From positions 124,001 to 188,000 of the forward strand of contig NZ_JOFT01000012.1 of the NCBI RefSeq assembly GCF_000725805.1: a DNA stretch of 64,000 nt, in the 5' to 3' direction. Numbering within the stretch: the first letter of the stretch is position 1; each line of letters opens with the position of its first letter. Positions 24,452-33,060 of this stretch are shown here, one piece after another. A program made the translations under genes and the position numbers. This DNA comes from Streptomyces xanthophaeus (lineage in GTDB: Bacteria > Actinomycetota > Actinomycetes > Streptomycetales > Streptomycetaceae). The notes below the pieces were generated by a model. The model was not told where the DNA came from. It saw only the letters and a program-made list of their open reading frames with translations, and searched no databases.

Positions 24452-25579
24452 TCAGGGGCGGATGGTCAGGAGGGGCAGGAGGTCCAGGTGCTGGCGTGGG
24501 ACTTCCTGGACTCCGGTGCGCGGCGACGGCGTCCGGAGTCGGTCCAGGAGGAGTTCCGCGGCGCGGGCGCCCACCTCGTGTTTGGCCGGTGCCACCGCCG
24601 ACAGCGGTACGTCGGCCATCCCGGCGACCTCGTCGTCGTACGTGATCACGGCCAAGTCCTCGGGGACCCGCACCCCACGTGCCTGGAGCCGCGGGATCAG
24701 CATGATCGCGTCGGTGTCGCTGTGGATGAGGGCGGCGGTCACACCACCCGCGGTCACCGCGTCGCACAGGTAGTCCAGCGTCCGGGCGAAGGACTCCGCC
24801 TCGGAGAGCGGGACGGGGCCGGCCTGCGGCCACTGCGGCGCGGGTTCCAGCCCCAGCGCGGCGACGGCCGCCTCGTAGCCCGCGCGCAGCCGCGCCGTGG
24901 TCGGCGTCGTCCGGCTGGCGAGTGCGATCCGCCGGTGCCCCGCGTCCCGCAGGTGCTGTACCGCCCGGGCCGCGCCGTGCGCATGGTCGGAGGACACCCG
25001 GTCCAGCGCCGCCGCCGGGTGCCCGGGCGGGGCCCACCGTTCCACCAGGACCGTCGGAACCGGGAGTTCTGCCGTCCAGGCCCCCTCGTCCGGCCCCGGT
25101 GACCCGGCTTCCCAGTTCGGGGTCAGCAGCAGTCCGTGCGCCCCGGTCGACAGCAGCCGGTCGGCCTGGGTCCGGTCCTCGCCCGGCAGGTAGCGGGTCA
25201 GCCCCACCCGCAGCCGGGCGCCCCGTGCCTCGACCGCCTCGCGGGCCCCTCGTACGACATCGGCGTAGTAGTACTCGGTCGTGGGCACCACCATCCCGAT
25301 CACCAGCCCCTCGCCGCTCCTGCCCGGAGCCGCGGCGGCGGGAGCCGTAGCGGAAGGTGCGCCGCCCGGCCCGCGGCCCGGGGTGCGTTCCGCCGACACC
25401 CGGCTGATCACCCCGTGCATGCGCTGGATCTCGCCCCGCGCCGCCATGGCCTCGATGTCCCTGCGCAGGGTGACCGGGGAGACGCCGAGCTCCTGGGCGA
25501 GTTCCGCCACGCGCACGCTGCCGCGTTCCCGGACGAGCGCCAGCACATGTGCCTGACGTTGGTCTACGTGTGGTCTCAA
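24452..25579 (-). CDS. DeoR-type HTH / LacI-type sensor hybrid regulator
   Basis: 375 residues from a TTG start at 25579, chosen because AGGGGGATCC precedes it and the DNA-binding domain begins at once (LRPHVDQRQAHVLALVRERG). A DeoR winged helix (10-65, VAELAQELGVSPVTLRRDIE) is joined by a Pro/Ala linker to a LacI/GalR-like sugar-binding domain (105-375, IGMVVPTTEYYYADVVRGA; ALIHSDTDAIMLIPRL; VITYDDEVAGMADVPLSAV). Divergent from the beta-galactosidase-galT-galK operon, so a galactoside or galactose repressor is the likely role. Confidence 0.87.
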   Translation of the reverse strand: MRPHVDQRQAHVLALVRERGSVRVAELAQELGVSPVTLRRDIEAMAARGEIQRMHGVISRVSAERTPGRGPGGAPSATAPAAAAPGRSGEGLVIGMVVPTTEYYYADVVRGAREAVEARGARLRVGLTRYLPGEDRTQADRLLSTGAHGLLLTPNWEAGSPGPDEGAWTAELPVPTVLVERWAPPGHPAAALDRVSSDHAHGAARAVQHLRDAGHRRIALASRTTPTTARLRAGYEAAVAALGLEPAPQWPQAGPVPLSEAESFARTLDYLCDAVTAGGVTAALIHSDTDAIMLIPRLQARGVRVPEDLAVITYDDEVAGMADVPLSAVAPAKHEVGARAAELLLDRLRTPSPRTGVQEVPRQHLDLLPLLTIRP

Positions 25580-25716
25580 GGATCCCCCTGCGGTCTGAGC
25601 GCCGGTCTGCGGTCGGCGGGCGCGGTGAGCTGGTGTGCTGCCGTGCTGGTGCGCTGGTGTGCGCACCGGTGAGGGTGGTGCGCACACCAGCACCGCCATC
25701 ATAGACATGCGAAACG

Positions 25717-25731
25717 ATCGATTCGATCGAT
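25717..25731. promoter_or_regulatory. Candidate operator of the galactoside operon
   Basis: ATCGATTCGATCGAT is an inverted repeat (ATCGAT arms, TCG centre), embedded in two tandem copies of CGATCGATT (25715-25732). It stands out as AT-rich, 17 bp upstream of the -35 box of the beta-galactosidase promoter and between the divergent genes. Confidence 0.6.
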
Positions 25732-25747
25732 TCCGATCAACTGGTCA

Positions 25748-25777
25748 TTGACGGCCTTGCGGAAACGTTCATATATT
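25748..25777 (+). promoter_or_regulatory. Promoter of the beta-galactosidase operon
   Basis: TTGACG (25748-25753), 18-nt spacer, TATATT (25772-25777): close to the housekeeping consensus and about 50 bp upstream of the start codon. Confidence 0.65.
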
Positions 25778-25828
25778 CGGCGGCGTCCCGCATCTCACAG
25801 CATCTCGACCTCTCTCGGGAGTCAGCGC

Positions 25829-27688
25829 ATGCTCACGCACGACCAGGACGGCTTCCGGCGCGCAGACCACCCCCACCGCATCGTCTCGGGGGCCCTGCAC
25901 TACTTCCGGGTCCATCCCGACCTGTGGGAGGACCGGCTCAAGCGGTTGCGCGCCCTCGGCGTCAACACCGTGGACACCTACGTCCCCTGGAACTTCCACG
26001 AGACCGCCCCCGGCAAGGCCGACTTCACCGGCTGGCGCGATCTCGGCCGCTTCCTGCGCATCGCCCAGGACCTCGGCCTCGACGCCATAGTCCGCCCCGG
26101 CCCGTACATCTGCGCCGAATGGGACTTCGGCGGGCTGCCCGCCCGGCTCCTCGCCGTCGACGGCCTCCACCTGCGCTGCTCGGACCCGCGCTTCGAAGCC
26201 GAGGTGGACGGCTGGTTCGACCTCGTCGTCCCCGAGCTTCTGCCGTTGCTCGCGAGTCGGGGCGGACCCGTGGTCGCCGTGCAGATCGAGAACGAGTACG
26301 GCTCGTACGGCAACGACACCCGCTACCGCGCCCACGTGGAGCAGGCCCTCGTCGAACGCGGCGTGGACTGCCTGCTGTTCACGGCCGACGGCCCCGAGGA
26401 CGCCATGCTCCAGGGCGGCATGCTCCCCGGACGGCTGGCCACCGCCACCTTCGGCGCCCGCCCCGCCGAACGCCTCGACGCCCTGCGCCGCTACCAGCGG
26501 ACCGGCCCGCTCGCCGCGATGGAGTTCTGGATCGGCTGGTTCGATCACTGGGGGGAGGACCACCACGTCCGCGCCGTCCAGGACGCGGCCGACTCGCTCG
26601 ACGAACTCCTCGCCACCGGCGCCTCCGTCAACCTCTACATGGCCCACGGCGGCACCAACTTCGGTTTCTGGGCCGGCGCCAACCACACCGGTTCCCGTCC
26701 CGGCGAGCCCGGCTACCAGCCCACCGTCACCAGCTACGACTACGACGCCCCGATCGGCGAGGCCGGGGAGCTCACCCCCAAGTTCCACGCGTTCCGCGAG
26801 GTCATCGGCAAGTACGTACCGCTGCCGGACGGTCCGCTGCCCGAGCCGCTCCCGCGGATCACCCCCGCCCTCGCCACCCCGGCCGGCACCGCCCCGCTGC
26901 TGGCCGCCCTCGACCTGCTCGCCGGCCCACCGGTACTGCGTCCGGCCCCCGAGCCGATGGAGCGCCTCGGCCAGAGCCACGGGCTGATCCACTACCGCAC
27001 CACCGTCACCGGCCCGCGCCCCGCCATGCCCGTCAAGATCGACGGCCTCGGCGACCGGGCGTACGTCCTCGCCGACGGCGTGCCCCTCGGCGTCCTCGAC
27101 CGCAACGCGCCCGACGAGGGGCTCGACCTGCCCGTCGGCGAGGACGGAGTGGTCCTCGACGTACTCGTCCGCGCCCAGGGCCGGGTCAACTACGGGCCGC
27201 TGCTCGACGACCGCAAGGGCATCTGGCGCGGCGTACGCCACGGCCACCAGCAGCTGTTCGAGTGGGAGATCCGCCCGCTGCCGCTGGCCGATCTGACCGG
27301 GCTCGACTTCGCACCGGACGCAGTACCGGACACCGCACCGGACGCCGTACCGGACACCGCAGTGGACGCCGCACCGGACAACCGCGCGGAGCATGCAGAG
27401 GCTGCCCTGCCGGTCTTCCACCGCTTCGTCCACGCCCCGGAGCACGCGCCCGCCGACGGATTCGTCGACGTCTCCGGCTGGGGGACCGGCCTGATCTGGC
27501 TGAACGGCTTCCTCCTCGGCCACTACGACACGCCGCGCGGCCCGCAGAGCACCCTCTACGCCCCCGGACCCCTGTGGCGGACCGGAGAGAACGAGATCAT
27601 CGTCCTCGAGCTGGAGCGCCCCGGCGCCGTACTGCCGCTGCTCGACCAGCCCGACCTCGGCCGCCCGACGGTCGTCACCCTCCAGTGA
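25829..27688 (+). CDS. GH35 beta-galactosidase
   Basis: 619-residue retaining glycosidase releasing terminal beta-galactose. ATG 25829 follows GGGAG; no signal peptide, so it acts in the cytoplasm on imported galactosides. The TIM barrel has the GH35 signature RPGPYICAEWDFGGLP, acid/base Glu156 in IENEYGSYG and nucleophile Glu232 in AMEFWIGWFDHWG. The C-terminal beta domains carry NYGPLLDDRKGI and GLIWLNGFLLGHY. Between them is a species-type insert encoded by three 24-bp repeats (DAVPDTAP). It feeds galactose to the following galT and galK. Confidence 0.94.
   Translation: MLTHDQDGFRRADHPHRIVSGALHYFRVHPDLWEDRLKRLRALGVNTVDTYVPWNFHETAPGKADFTGWRDLGRFLRIAQDLGLDAIVRPGPYICAEWDFGGLPARLLAVDGLHLRCSDPRFEAEVDGWFDLVVPELLPLLASRGGPVVAVQIENEYGSYGNDTRYRAHVEQALVERGVDCLLFTADGPEDAMLQGGMLPGRLATATFGARPAERLDALRRYQRTGPLAAMEFWIGWFDHWGEDHHVRAVQDAADSLDELLATGASVNLYMAHGGTNFGFWAGANHTGSRPGEPGYQPTVTSYDYDAPIGEAGELTPKFHAFREVIGKYVPLPDGPLPEPLPRITPALATPAGTAPLLAALDLLAGPPVLRPAPEPMERLGQSHGLIHYRTTVTGPRPAMPVKIDGLGDRAYVLADGVPLGVLDRNAPDEGLDLPVGEDGVVLDVLVRAQGRVNYGPLLDDRKGIWRGVRHGHQQLFEWEIRPLPLADLTGLDFAPDAVPDTAPDAVPDTAVDAAPDNRAEHAEAALPVFHRFVHAPEHAPADGFVDVSGWGTGLIWLNGFLLGHYDTPRGPQSTLYAPGPLWRTGENEIIVLELERPGAVLPLLDQPDLGRPTVVTLQ
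27311..27382 (+). repeat. Three 24-bp in-frame repeats in the beta-galactosidase gene
   Basis: Units 27311-27334, 27335-27358 and 27359-27382, starting GCACCGGACGC, encode APDAVPDT-like octapeptides. They form a flexible acidic linker before the last domain; copy number probably varies between strains. Confidence 0.8.
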
Positions 27689-27702
27689 GAGAAGCTCCTC
27701 AC

Positions 27703-28746
27703 GTGAAGCGCACGAGTTCCCGTCTCGCCGACGGCCGCGAGATCTTCTACTACGACAGGGACGACGGCGCGGCCCGCGCCTTCCCCGACACCCGGCCGCT
27801 CGGCGCCGCCCCGTCCCCGGCCACCTCCGAAGTGCGCCGGGACCCGCTGCTCGGCGACGCCGTCGTCATCGCCGCCCACCGCCAGGCCCGCACCTACCAC
27901 CCGCCCGCCGACGACTGCCCGCTGTGCCCGTCCACCGAGGGGCGCGCGAGCGAGATCCCGGCCCCGGACTACGAGGTGGCGGTCTTCGAGAACCGCTTCC
28001 CCTCCCTCGCCGGTGACACCGGCCGCTGCGAGGTCATCTGCTTCACCCCCGACCACCGCACCTCCTTCTCCGAACTCGACGAGGAGCGCGCCGCGCTGGT
28101 GCTGGCCGCCTGGACCGACCGCACCGCCGAACTCGCGGCCCGCGACGGGGTCCGCCAGGTCTACTGCTTCGAGAACCGGGGCACGGAGATCGGCGTCACC
28201 CTGGCCCATCCGCACGGGCAGATCTACGCCTTCCCCTTCGTCACGGCCCGCACCGCCCGGATGACCGCCACCGTCGCCGCCCACCGGGAGCGCACCGGGG
28301 GCAACCTCTTCGAGGAGGTCCTCGCCTCCGAACGCGCCGAAGGCACCCGCGTCGTCCTCGAAGGGGAGCACTGGACGGCCTTCGTCCCGTACGCCGCGCG
28401 CTGGCCGTACGAGGTCCACCTCTACCCGCACCAGCGGGTGCCCGACCTGCCCGCCCTCGGCGACGCGGCCCGCGCCGAGTTCCCCCGCGTGTACCTGGAG
28501 CTGCTGCGCCGCTTCGACCGGCTCTTCGACCTGCCCGGCCCGACCCCGTACATCTCCGCCTGGCACCAGGCCCCGGCCGGGGACGGCCGCGCCGACTTCG
28601 CGCTGCACCTCGAACTGTTCACGGTCCGCCGCACCGCCGACAAGCTGAAATACCTGGCGGGGACCGAATCCGGGATGGAGGCCTACATGAACGACGTCCG
28701 ACCCGAGGACGCGGCCGCCCGGCTGCGAGAGGTGGCGAGCCGGTGA
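27703..28746 (+). CDS. galT: Galactose-1-phosphate uridylyltransferase
   Basis: Leloir enzyme exchanging UMP between UDP-glucose and galactose 1-phosphate. 347 residues from GTG 27703; the first alignable residues are SRLADGREIFYYD. Zinc ligands Cys72 and Cys75 are in DDCPLCPSTEGR, and the active site HPHGQ (His169, nucleophile His171) is in TLAHPHGQIYAFP. Second gene of the operon, 14 nt after the beta-galactosidase stop, overlapping galK by GTGA. No galE follows, so UDP-galactose epimerase must be encoded elsewhere. Confidence 0.95.
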   Translation: MKRTSSRLADGREIFYYDRDDGAARAFPDTRPLGAAPSPATSEVRRDPLLGDAVVIAAHRQARTYHPPADDCPLCPSTEGRASEIPAPDYEVAVFENRFPSLAGDTGRCEVICFTPDHRTSFSELDEERAALVLAAWTDRTAELAARDGVRQVYCFENRGTEIGVTLAHPHGQIYAFPFVTARTARMTATVAAHRERTGGNLFEEVLASERAEGTRVVLEGEHWTAFVPYAARWPYEVHLYPHQRVPDLPALGDAARAEFPRVYLELLRRFDRLFDLPGPTPYISAWHQAPAGDGRADFALHLELFTVRRTADKLKYLAGTESGMEAYMNDVRPEDAAARLREVASR

Positions 28747-29900
28747 ACGCGACGGCGCGGGAATTCCGCGAACTGTACGGGTACGGACCCGAGGGGGTCT
28801 GGGCAGCCCCCGGCCGCGTCAACCTGATCGGCGAACACACCGACTACAACGACGGCTTCGCCCTGCCCTTCGCCCTGCCGCAGCGCACCGAGGTGGCCGC
28901 CGCCCGGCGCACTGACGGGATCCTCAGGGTCCACTCCGCCGACGTCCCGTCCGGCGCGGTGACCTTCGAGCTCGCCGCGCTCGATCCGGCGCAGCCCCCG
29001 CAAGGCGCCGACAGCTGGGCGGCGTACCCGGCCGGGGTGGTCTGGGCCCTGCTGGACGCTGATCTTCCGGTCAGCGGCGCCGATCTGACGATCCGGTCCG
29101 ACGTGCCCACGGGGGCGGGCCTCTCCTCCTCCGCGGCGCTGGAGGTGGCCACCGCGCTGGCCCTGACAGACCTCCACGGGCTCCCGCTCACCCGGCCCGA
29201 ACTGGCCGCCCTCGCCCGGCGCGCCGAGAACGACTACGTGGGCGTCCCCTGCGGGGTCATGGACCAGATGGCCTCGGCGTGCGCCACCGACGGCCACGCC
29301 CTCCACCTGGACACCCGCAGCCTGGAGCAGCGCCACATCCCCTTCGACTGCGCCGCGGCGGGCCTGCGCCTGCTCGTCGTCGACACGCGGGTCAAGCACG
29401 CCCTGGCCGACGGGGCCTACGCACAACGCAGGTCCTCCTGCCACGAGGCGGCCGCCGCCCTCGGACTGCCCGCCCTGCGCGACCTCCCGTACGGGGAACT
29501 GGACCGGGCGCTGGCCCGGCTCGGCGACCCGGTCCTGCGCAGCAGGGTCCGGCACGTGGTCACCGAGAACGAACGGGTCGTACGGACAGAGGAGCTGCTG
29601 AGGGCCGGGCGGCTGCGCGAGACCGGCCCGCTGCTCTCCGCGGGCCACGCCTCGCTGCGCGACGACTACGAGGTGTCCTGCCCGGAACTCGACCTGGCGG
29701 TGGCCACGGCCGACGCGGCGGGCGCGTACGGGTCCCGGATGACGGGCGGCGGCTTCGGCGGCTCGGCCCTGGCCCTGATCGACGCGGAGGCCGAGGCCGA
29801 GGTGGGCCGGGCCGTGACCCGGGCGTTCCGCGATGCGGGATACGCGGCGCCCCGCATCACGGCAGCGGCCCCTTCGGCCGGAGCGACCCGCCTGGTGTGA
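28743..29900 (+). CDS. galK: Galactokinase
   Basis: GHMP kinase phosphorylating galactose at C1. 385 residues, GTG start at 28743 overlapping the galT stop. The galactokinase signature GRVNLIGEHTDYNDGFALP is at 24-42, the ATP loop PTGAGLSSSAALEVA near 120, and the third GHMP motif SRMTGGGFGGSALAL near the C-terminus. Last gene of the operon; with GH35 and GalT it completes galactoside use to glucose 1-phosphate. Confidence 0.95.
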   Translation: MNATAREFRELYGYGPEGVWAAPGRVNLIGEHTDYNDGFALPFALPQRTEVAAARRTDGILRVHSADVPSGAVTFELAALDPAQPPQGADSWAAYPAGVVWALLDADLPVSGADLTIRSDVPTGAGLSSSAALEVATALALTDLHGLPLTRPELAALARRAENDYVGVPCGVMDQMASACATDGHALHLDTRSLEQRHIPFDCAAAGLRLLVVDTRVKHALADGAYAQRRSSCHEAAAALGLPALRDLPYGELDRALARLGDPVLRSRVRHVVTENERVVRTEELLRAGRLRETGPLLSAGHASLRDDYEVSCPELDLAVATADAAGAYGSRMTGGGFGGSALALIDAEAEAEVGRAVTRAFRDAGYAAPRITAAAPSAGATRLV

Positions 29901-30246
29901 CGGGCCGGCCCGCCCGGTGTGACGCGCGGGCCCCCTCCTGTGACGGGCGGCCCCGGTGCTGGGACGGCCGGGCCCGCCCGGCCGGCTCTCCCCGGCCGCG
30001 GCGGACGGGACCGCCCGGCCGGCCGGTCGGGGACGAGGTCCACTCCCGTTCCCACGCCACGGACCGACCGCGGGCCGGAGCGAAGTCCGCTGAGACCGCG
30101 GCGACTTCCACACCACCACCGGGCCCGCCGATGCCGCGGCGCGCACCACCCCAGAGGCAGGGCCCGTCGGCATGCGGCCGGCGGGCCCCTCCTAGACTGG
30201 CCCGAGGCCGGTCCGGCACCGTACGAGCGCGGAGGACACGAAGCAC
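29901..30246. other. Intergenic region between galK and aldo/keto reductase
   Basis: 346 bp, very GC-rich, with several CCCGCCCGG/GTGTGACG repeats near 29910-29945 that may form the galK terminator. No gene or clear promoter was recognised. Confidence 0.4.
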
Positions 30247-31197
30247 ATGCGGTATCTCCCCCTGGGCAGTTCAGGTCTTCAGGTCTCCGCCGTCGGCCTC
30301 GGCTGCAACAACTTCGGCGGCCGCCTCGACGCCCGGGCCACCCGCGAGGTCGTCGACGCCGCCCTCGACTCCGGCATCACCCTCCTCGACACCGCCGACA
30401 TCTACGGCGGCCGCGGCGGCTCCGAGCGCCACCTGGGCCAGGCCCTCAAGGGCCGCCGCGACCAGGTGGTCCTCGCCACGAAGTTCGGTTTCGCCGGCAT
30501 GGACATGGAGTACGGACCCGCTGCCGGCTCCCGCGGCGGCCGCGCCTACATCCGCCGGGCCGTCGAGGAGTCGCTGCGCCGCCTGGAGACCGACCACATC
30601 GACCTCTACCAGCTGCACAGCCCCGACCCGGCCACGCCCGTCGCGGAGACCCTGGCCGCCCTCACCGAGCTCGTCACCGAGGGCAAGATCCGCTACATCG
30701 GGCACTCGAACCTCACCGGCTGGCAGCTCGCCGAAGCCGCCCACGTCGCCCGCGAGACGGGCGCGGCACCCTTCGTGTCCGCGCAGAACCAGTGGTCCCT
30801 GCTGGAGCGTTCGGCCGAACGAGAGCTGGTTCCGGCCGCCCTGCACTACGGCGTCGGCGTGCTCCCGTACTTCCCCCTCGCCAACGGCCTGCTGACCGGC
30901 AAGATCCGCCGCGGCGCGCCCGTCCCGCCCGGCTCCCGCCTCGAAGGCCGCGACGCCTACCTCACCGAGGAACGGCTCGACGTGGTGGAGGAACTGGCCG
31001 CGCTGGCCGGCCGGCACGGCCGCAGCGTCCTCGAACTCGCCGTCGGCTGGCTCTCCGCGCAGCCCGGCTGCGCCTCCGTCATCGCCGGAGCCACCACCGC
31101 GGAACAGGTCCGCGCCAACGCCGCCGTCGCCGACCGCCCGCTGGACCCCGGGCTGCTCGCCGAGATCGACGCGATCGCGCCGGGCGCACCCGCATGA
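30247..31197 (+). CDS. Aldo/keto reductase
   Basis: 316-residue TIM-barrel oxidoreductase, ATG 30247 with GGAGG about 11 bases upstream. The full catalytic tetrad is visible: Asp48 and Tyr53 in LLDTADIYGGRGGSERHLG, Lys79 in VLATKFGF, and His in HIDLYQLHSPDPATP. The NADP-binding end is GWLSAQPGCASVIAGATTAEQV. Coupled by an ATGA overlap to a 2-hydroxyacid dehydrogenase gene, so both may reduce carbonyls in one pathway; the substrate is unknown. Confidence 0.9.
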   Translation: MRYLPLGSSGLQVSAVGLGCNNFGGRLDARATREVVDAALDSGITLLDTADIYGGRGGSERHLGQALKGRRDQVVLATKFGFAGMDMEYGPAAGSRGGRAYIRRAVEESLRRLETDHIDLYQLHSPDPATPVAETLAALTELVTEGKIRYIGHSNLTGWQLAEAAHVARETGAAPFVSAQNQWSLLERSAERELVPAALHYGVGVLPYFPLANGLLTGKIRRGAPVPPGSRLEGRDAYLTEERLDVVEELAALAGRHGRSVLELAVGWLSAQPGCASVIAGATTAEQVRANAAVADRPLDPGLLAEIDAIAPGAPA

Positions 31198-32159
31198 CGG
31201 GCCCGCTGCGCTGCGCGGTCCTCGACGACTACCAGGGGGCGGCGGCCATGCACGCCGACTGGTCCCCGCTGGCGGGCCGCGTGGAGGTGGTCGGTTTCCC
31301 CGACCACCTCGGCGACGAGGACGAGCTCGCCGCCCGCCTGGCCGACTTCGACATCGTCGTCACGCTCCGCGAACGCGTCGCCTTCCCGGCCTCGCTGCTC
31401 GACCGGCTGCCCCGGCTCAGACTGCTCGTCGCCAGCGGCATGCGGAACTCGGTGATCGACTACGCGGCCGCCGCACGGGGCGGCATCACCGTCTGCGGCA
31501 CCGGCAGCTCCTCCACCCCGCCCGTGGAGCTGACCTGGGCCCTGCTGCTCGGCCTGGCCCGCGGGCTCGTCACCGAGAACGAGGCCCTGCGCGGCCGCGG
31601 CCCCTGGCAGAGCACGGTCGGCGCCGACCTGTACGGCAGCAGGCTCGGCCTGCTCGGCCTCGGCAAGATCGGCAGCCGCGTCGCCCAGATCGGCCTCGCC
31701 TTCGGCATGGACGTGACGGCCTGGAGCCCGAACCTCACTGCACAGCGGGCCGCGGACGTGGGCGTCGCGCACGCCGCGTCCAAGGAGGAACTCCTCGCGG
31801 GCAGCGACTTCGTCTCCCTGCACCTCGTGCTCGGCGAGCGCACCCGCGGCCTCATCGGCGCCGCCGAACTGGCCCTGATGCGCCCGACCGCCTGCCTCGT
31901 CAACACCTCCCGGTCGGCCCTGGTCGACCAGGAGGCGCTGCTGGAGGCCCTGCACCGGGGAAGCATCGCGGGCGCGGCGACCGACGTCTTCGACGTCGAA
32001 CCGCTGCCGCAGGACCACCCCCTGCGCACCGCTCCCCGCCTGCTGGCGACGCCCCACCTGGGCTATGTGACACGCGGCAACTACGCCACGTACTACGGCG
32101 AAGCCGTCGAGGACATCCGTGCCTTCCTCGACGGCTCACCCGTACGCGTACTTCCCTAG
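31194..32159 (+). CDS. D-isomer-specific 2-hydroxyacid dehydrogenase
   Basis: 321 residues, ATG 31194 overlapping the AKR stop. NAD-binding Rossmann motif LGLLGLGKIGSRVAQI, followed by the family's catalytic Arg in NTSRSALVD, Glu in DVFDVEPLPQDHP and His in TPHLGYVTRGNY. The N-terminal catalytic-domain half includes LVASGMRNSVID. It reduces a 2-keto acid to the D-hydroxy acid or the reverse. Ends at a hairpin terminator. Confidence 0.9.
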   Translation: MTGPLRCAVLDDYQGAAAMHADWSPLAGRVEVVGFPDHLGDEDELAARLADFDIVVTLRERVAFPASLLDRLPRLRLLVASGMRNSVIDYAAAARGGITVCGTGSSSTPPVELTWALLLGLARGLVTENEALRGRGPWQSTVGADLYGSRLGLLGLGKIGSRVAQIGLAFGMDVTAWSPNLTAQRAADVGVAHAASKEELLAGSDFVSLHLVLGERTRGLIGAAELALMRPTACLVNTSRSALVDQEALLEALHRGSIAGAATDVFDVEPLPQDHPLRTAPRLLATPHLGYVTRGNYATYYGEAVEDIRAFLDGSPVRVLP

Positions 32160-32184
32160 CCCTGCGGGGCTCAGGCCCGCAGGG
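32160..32184. terminator. Bidirectional terminator
   Basis: CCCTGCGGG (32160-32168) pairs with CCCGCAGGG (32176-32184) across a 7-nt loop, between the convergent dehydrogenase and ABC permease genes. Confidence 0.7.
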
Positions 32185-32196
32185 CCCCCACCCGGC

Positions 32197-33060
32197 TCAG
32201 GACACGATGTCCTTGCGGGAGAACCCGCGGAAGGCGAGGGCGAACAGCACCAGCGCGTACGACACGGACACCGCCGCTCCCTTGATCATGCCGCCCCACT
32301 CCAGCTGGGGCTGCAAGGCGTCGGCCCACGCGAACTGCCAGTGCGCCGGCAGGAACTCGCGCCAGGATCCGAGCGCGGTCACCGCGTCCAGCACGTTGCC
32401 CACGATCGTCAGTCCGACCGCCCCGCCGACCGCGCCCAGCGGCGCGTCCGTGCGCGTGGACAGCCAGAACGCCAGACCGGCCGTCACCAGCTGCGACACG
32501 AAGACGAACGCCACCGCCAGCGCGAGGCGCGGCACCGTGTCCCCGGCGGCGAGCGCCCCGCCCGCGGGGAGCTGCAGCGGCCCCCAGCCGTACGCGGCCG
32601 TGCCCACCGCCAGCGCCACCACCGGCAGCAGCACCATCGCCGCCAGGCTGAAGCCCAGCGCCACCACCAGCTTGCTCCACAGCAGCCGCGCCCGCGGCAC
32701 CGGCGAGGCCAGCAGGTAGCGCAGCGAGGACCAGCTCGCCTCCGAGGCCACCGTGTCCCCGCAGAACAGGGCCACGGGCACCACCAGCAGGAAGCCCGCC
32801 GAGACGAACAGGGAGGTCGCGGCGAAGTTCGCGGCGGACGCCGTGGCCGTGTCGATGAGGGTGATCCGGCCGTTCCCGCCGCCCCGGCTGCCGGGACCGC
32901 CGCCGACGGCGAAGGCGACCATCAGGATGACCGGCAGCGCCGCCAGCACCCCGCCCATCACCAGCGTCCGCCGTCGGCGCCACTGCCTCAGCGCCTCCAC
33001 GCGCAGCGGCAGCGTACGACTCGCCCGGTAGCCCGGGGCCACCTCCTGTACGGCGCTCAT
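32197..33060 (-). CDS. ABC-2 type transporter permease
   Basis: 287 residues with about six membrane helices (for example TLVMGGVLAALPVILMVAFA and LLVVPVALFCGDTVAS). The segment GDTVASEASWSSLRYLLASPVPR is typical of ABC-2 exporter permeases that reorganise around a cytoplasmic loop. Its ATG overlaps the stop of the hydrolase-ATPase gene (ATGA), so the two form one exporter. Substrate unknown; an antibiotic, lipid or peptide efflux role is a guess. Confidence 0.88.
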   Translation of the reverse strand: MSAVQEVAPGYRASRTLPLRVEALRQWRRRRTLVMGGVLAALPVILMVAFAVGGGPGSRGGGNGRITLIDTATASAANFAATSLFVSAGFLLVVPVALFCGDTVASEASWSSLRYLLASPVPRARLLWSKLVVALGFSLAAMVLLPVVALAVGTAAYGWGPLQLPAGGALAAGDTVPRLALAVAFVFVSQLVTAGLAFWLSTRTDAPLGAVGGAVGLTIVGNVLDAVTALGSWREFLPAHWQFAWADALQPQLEWGGMIKGAAVSVSYALVLFALAFRGFSRKDIVS

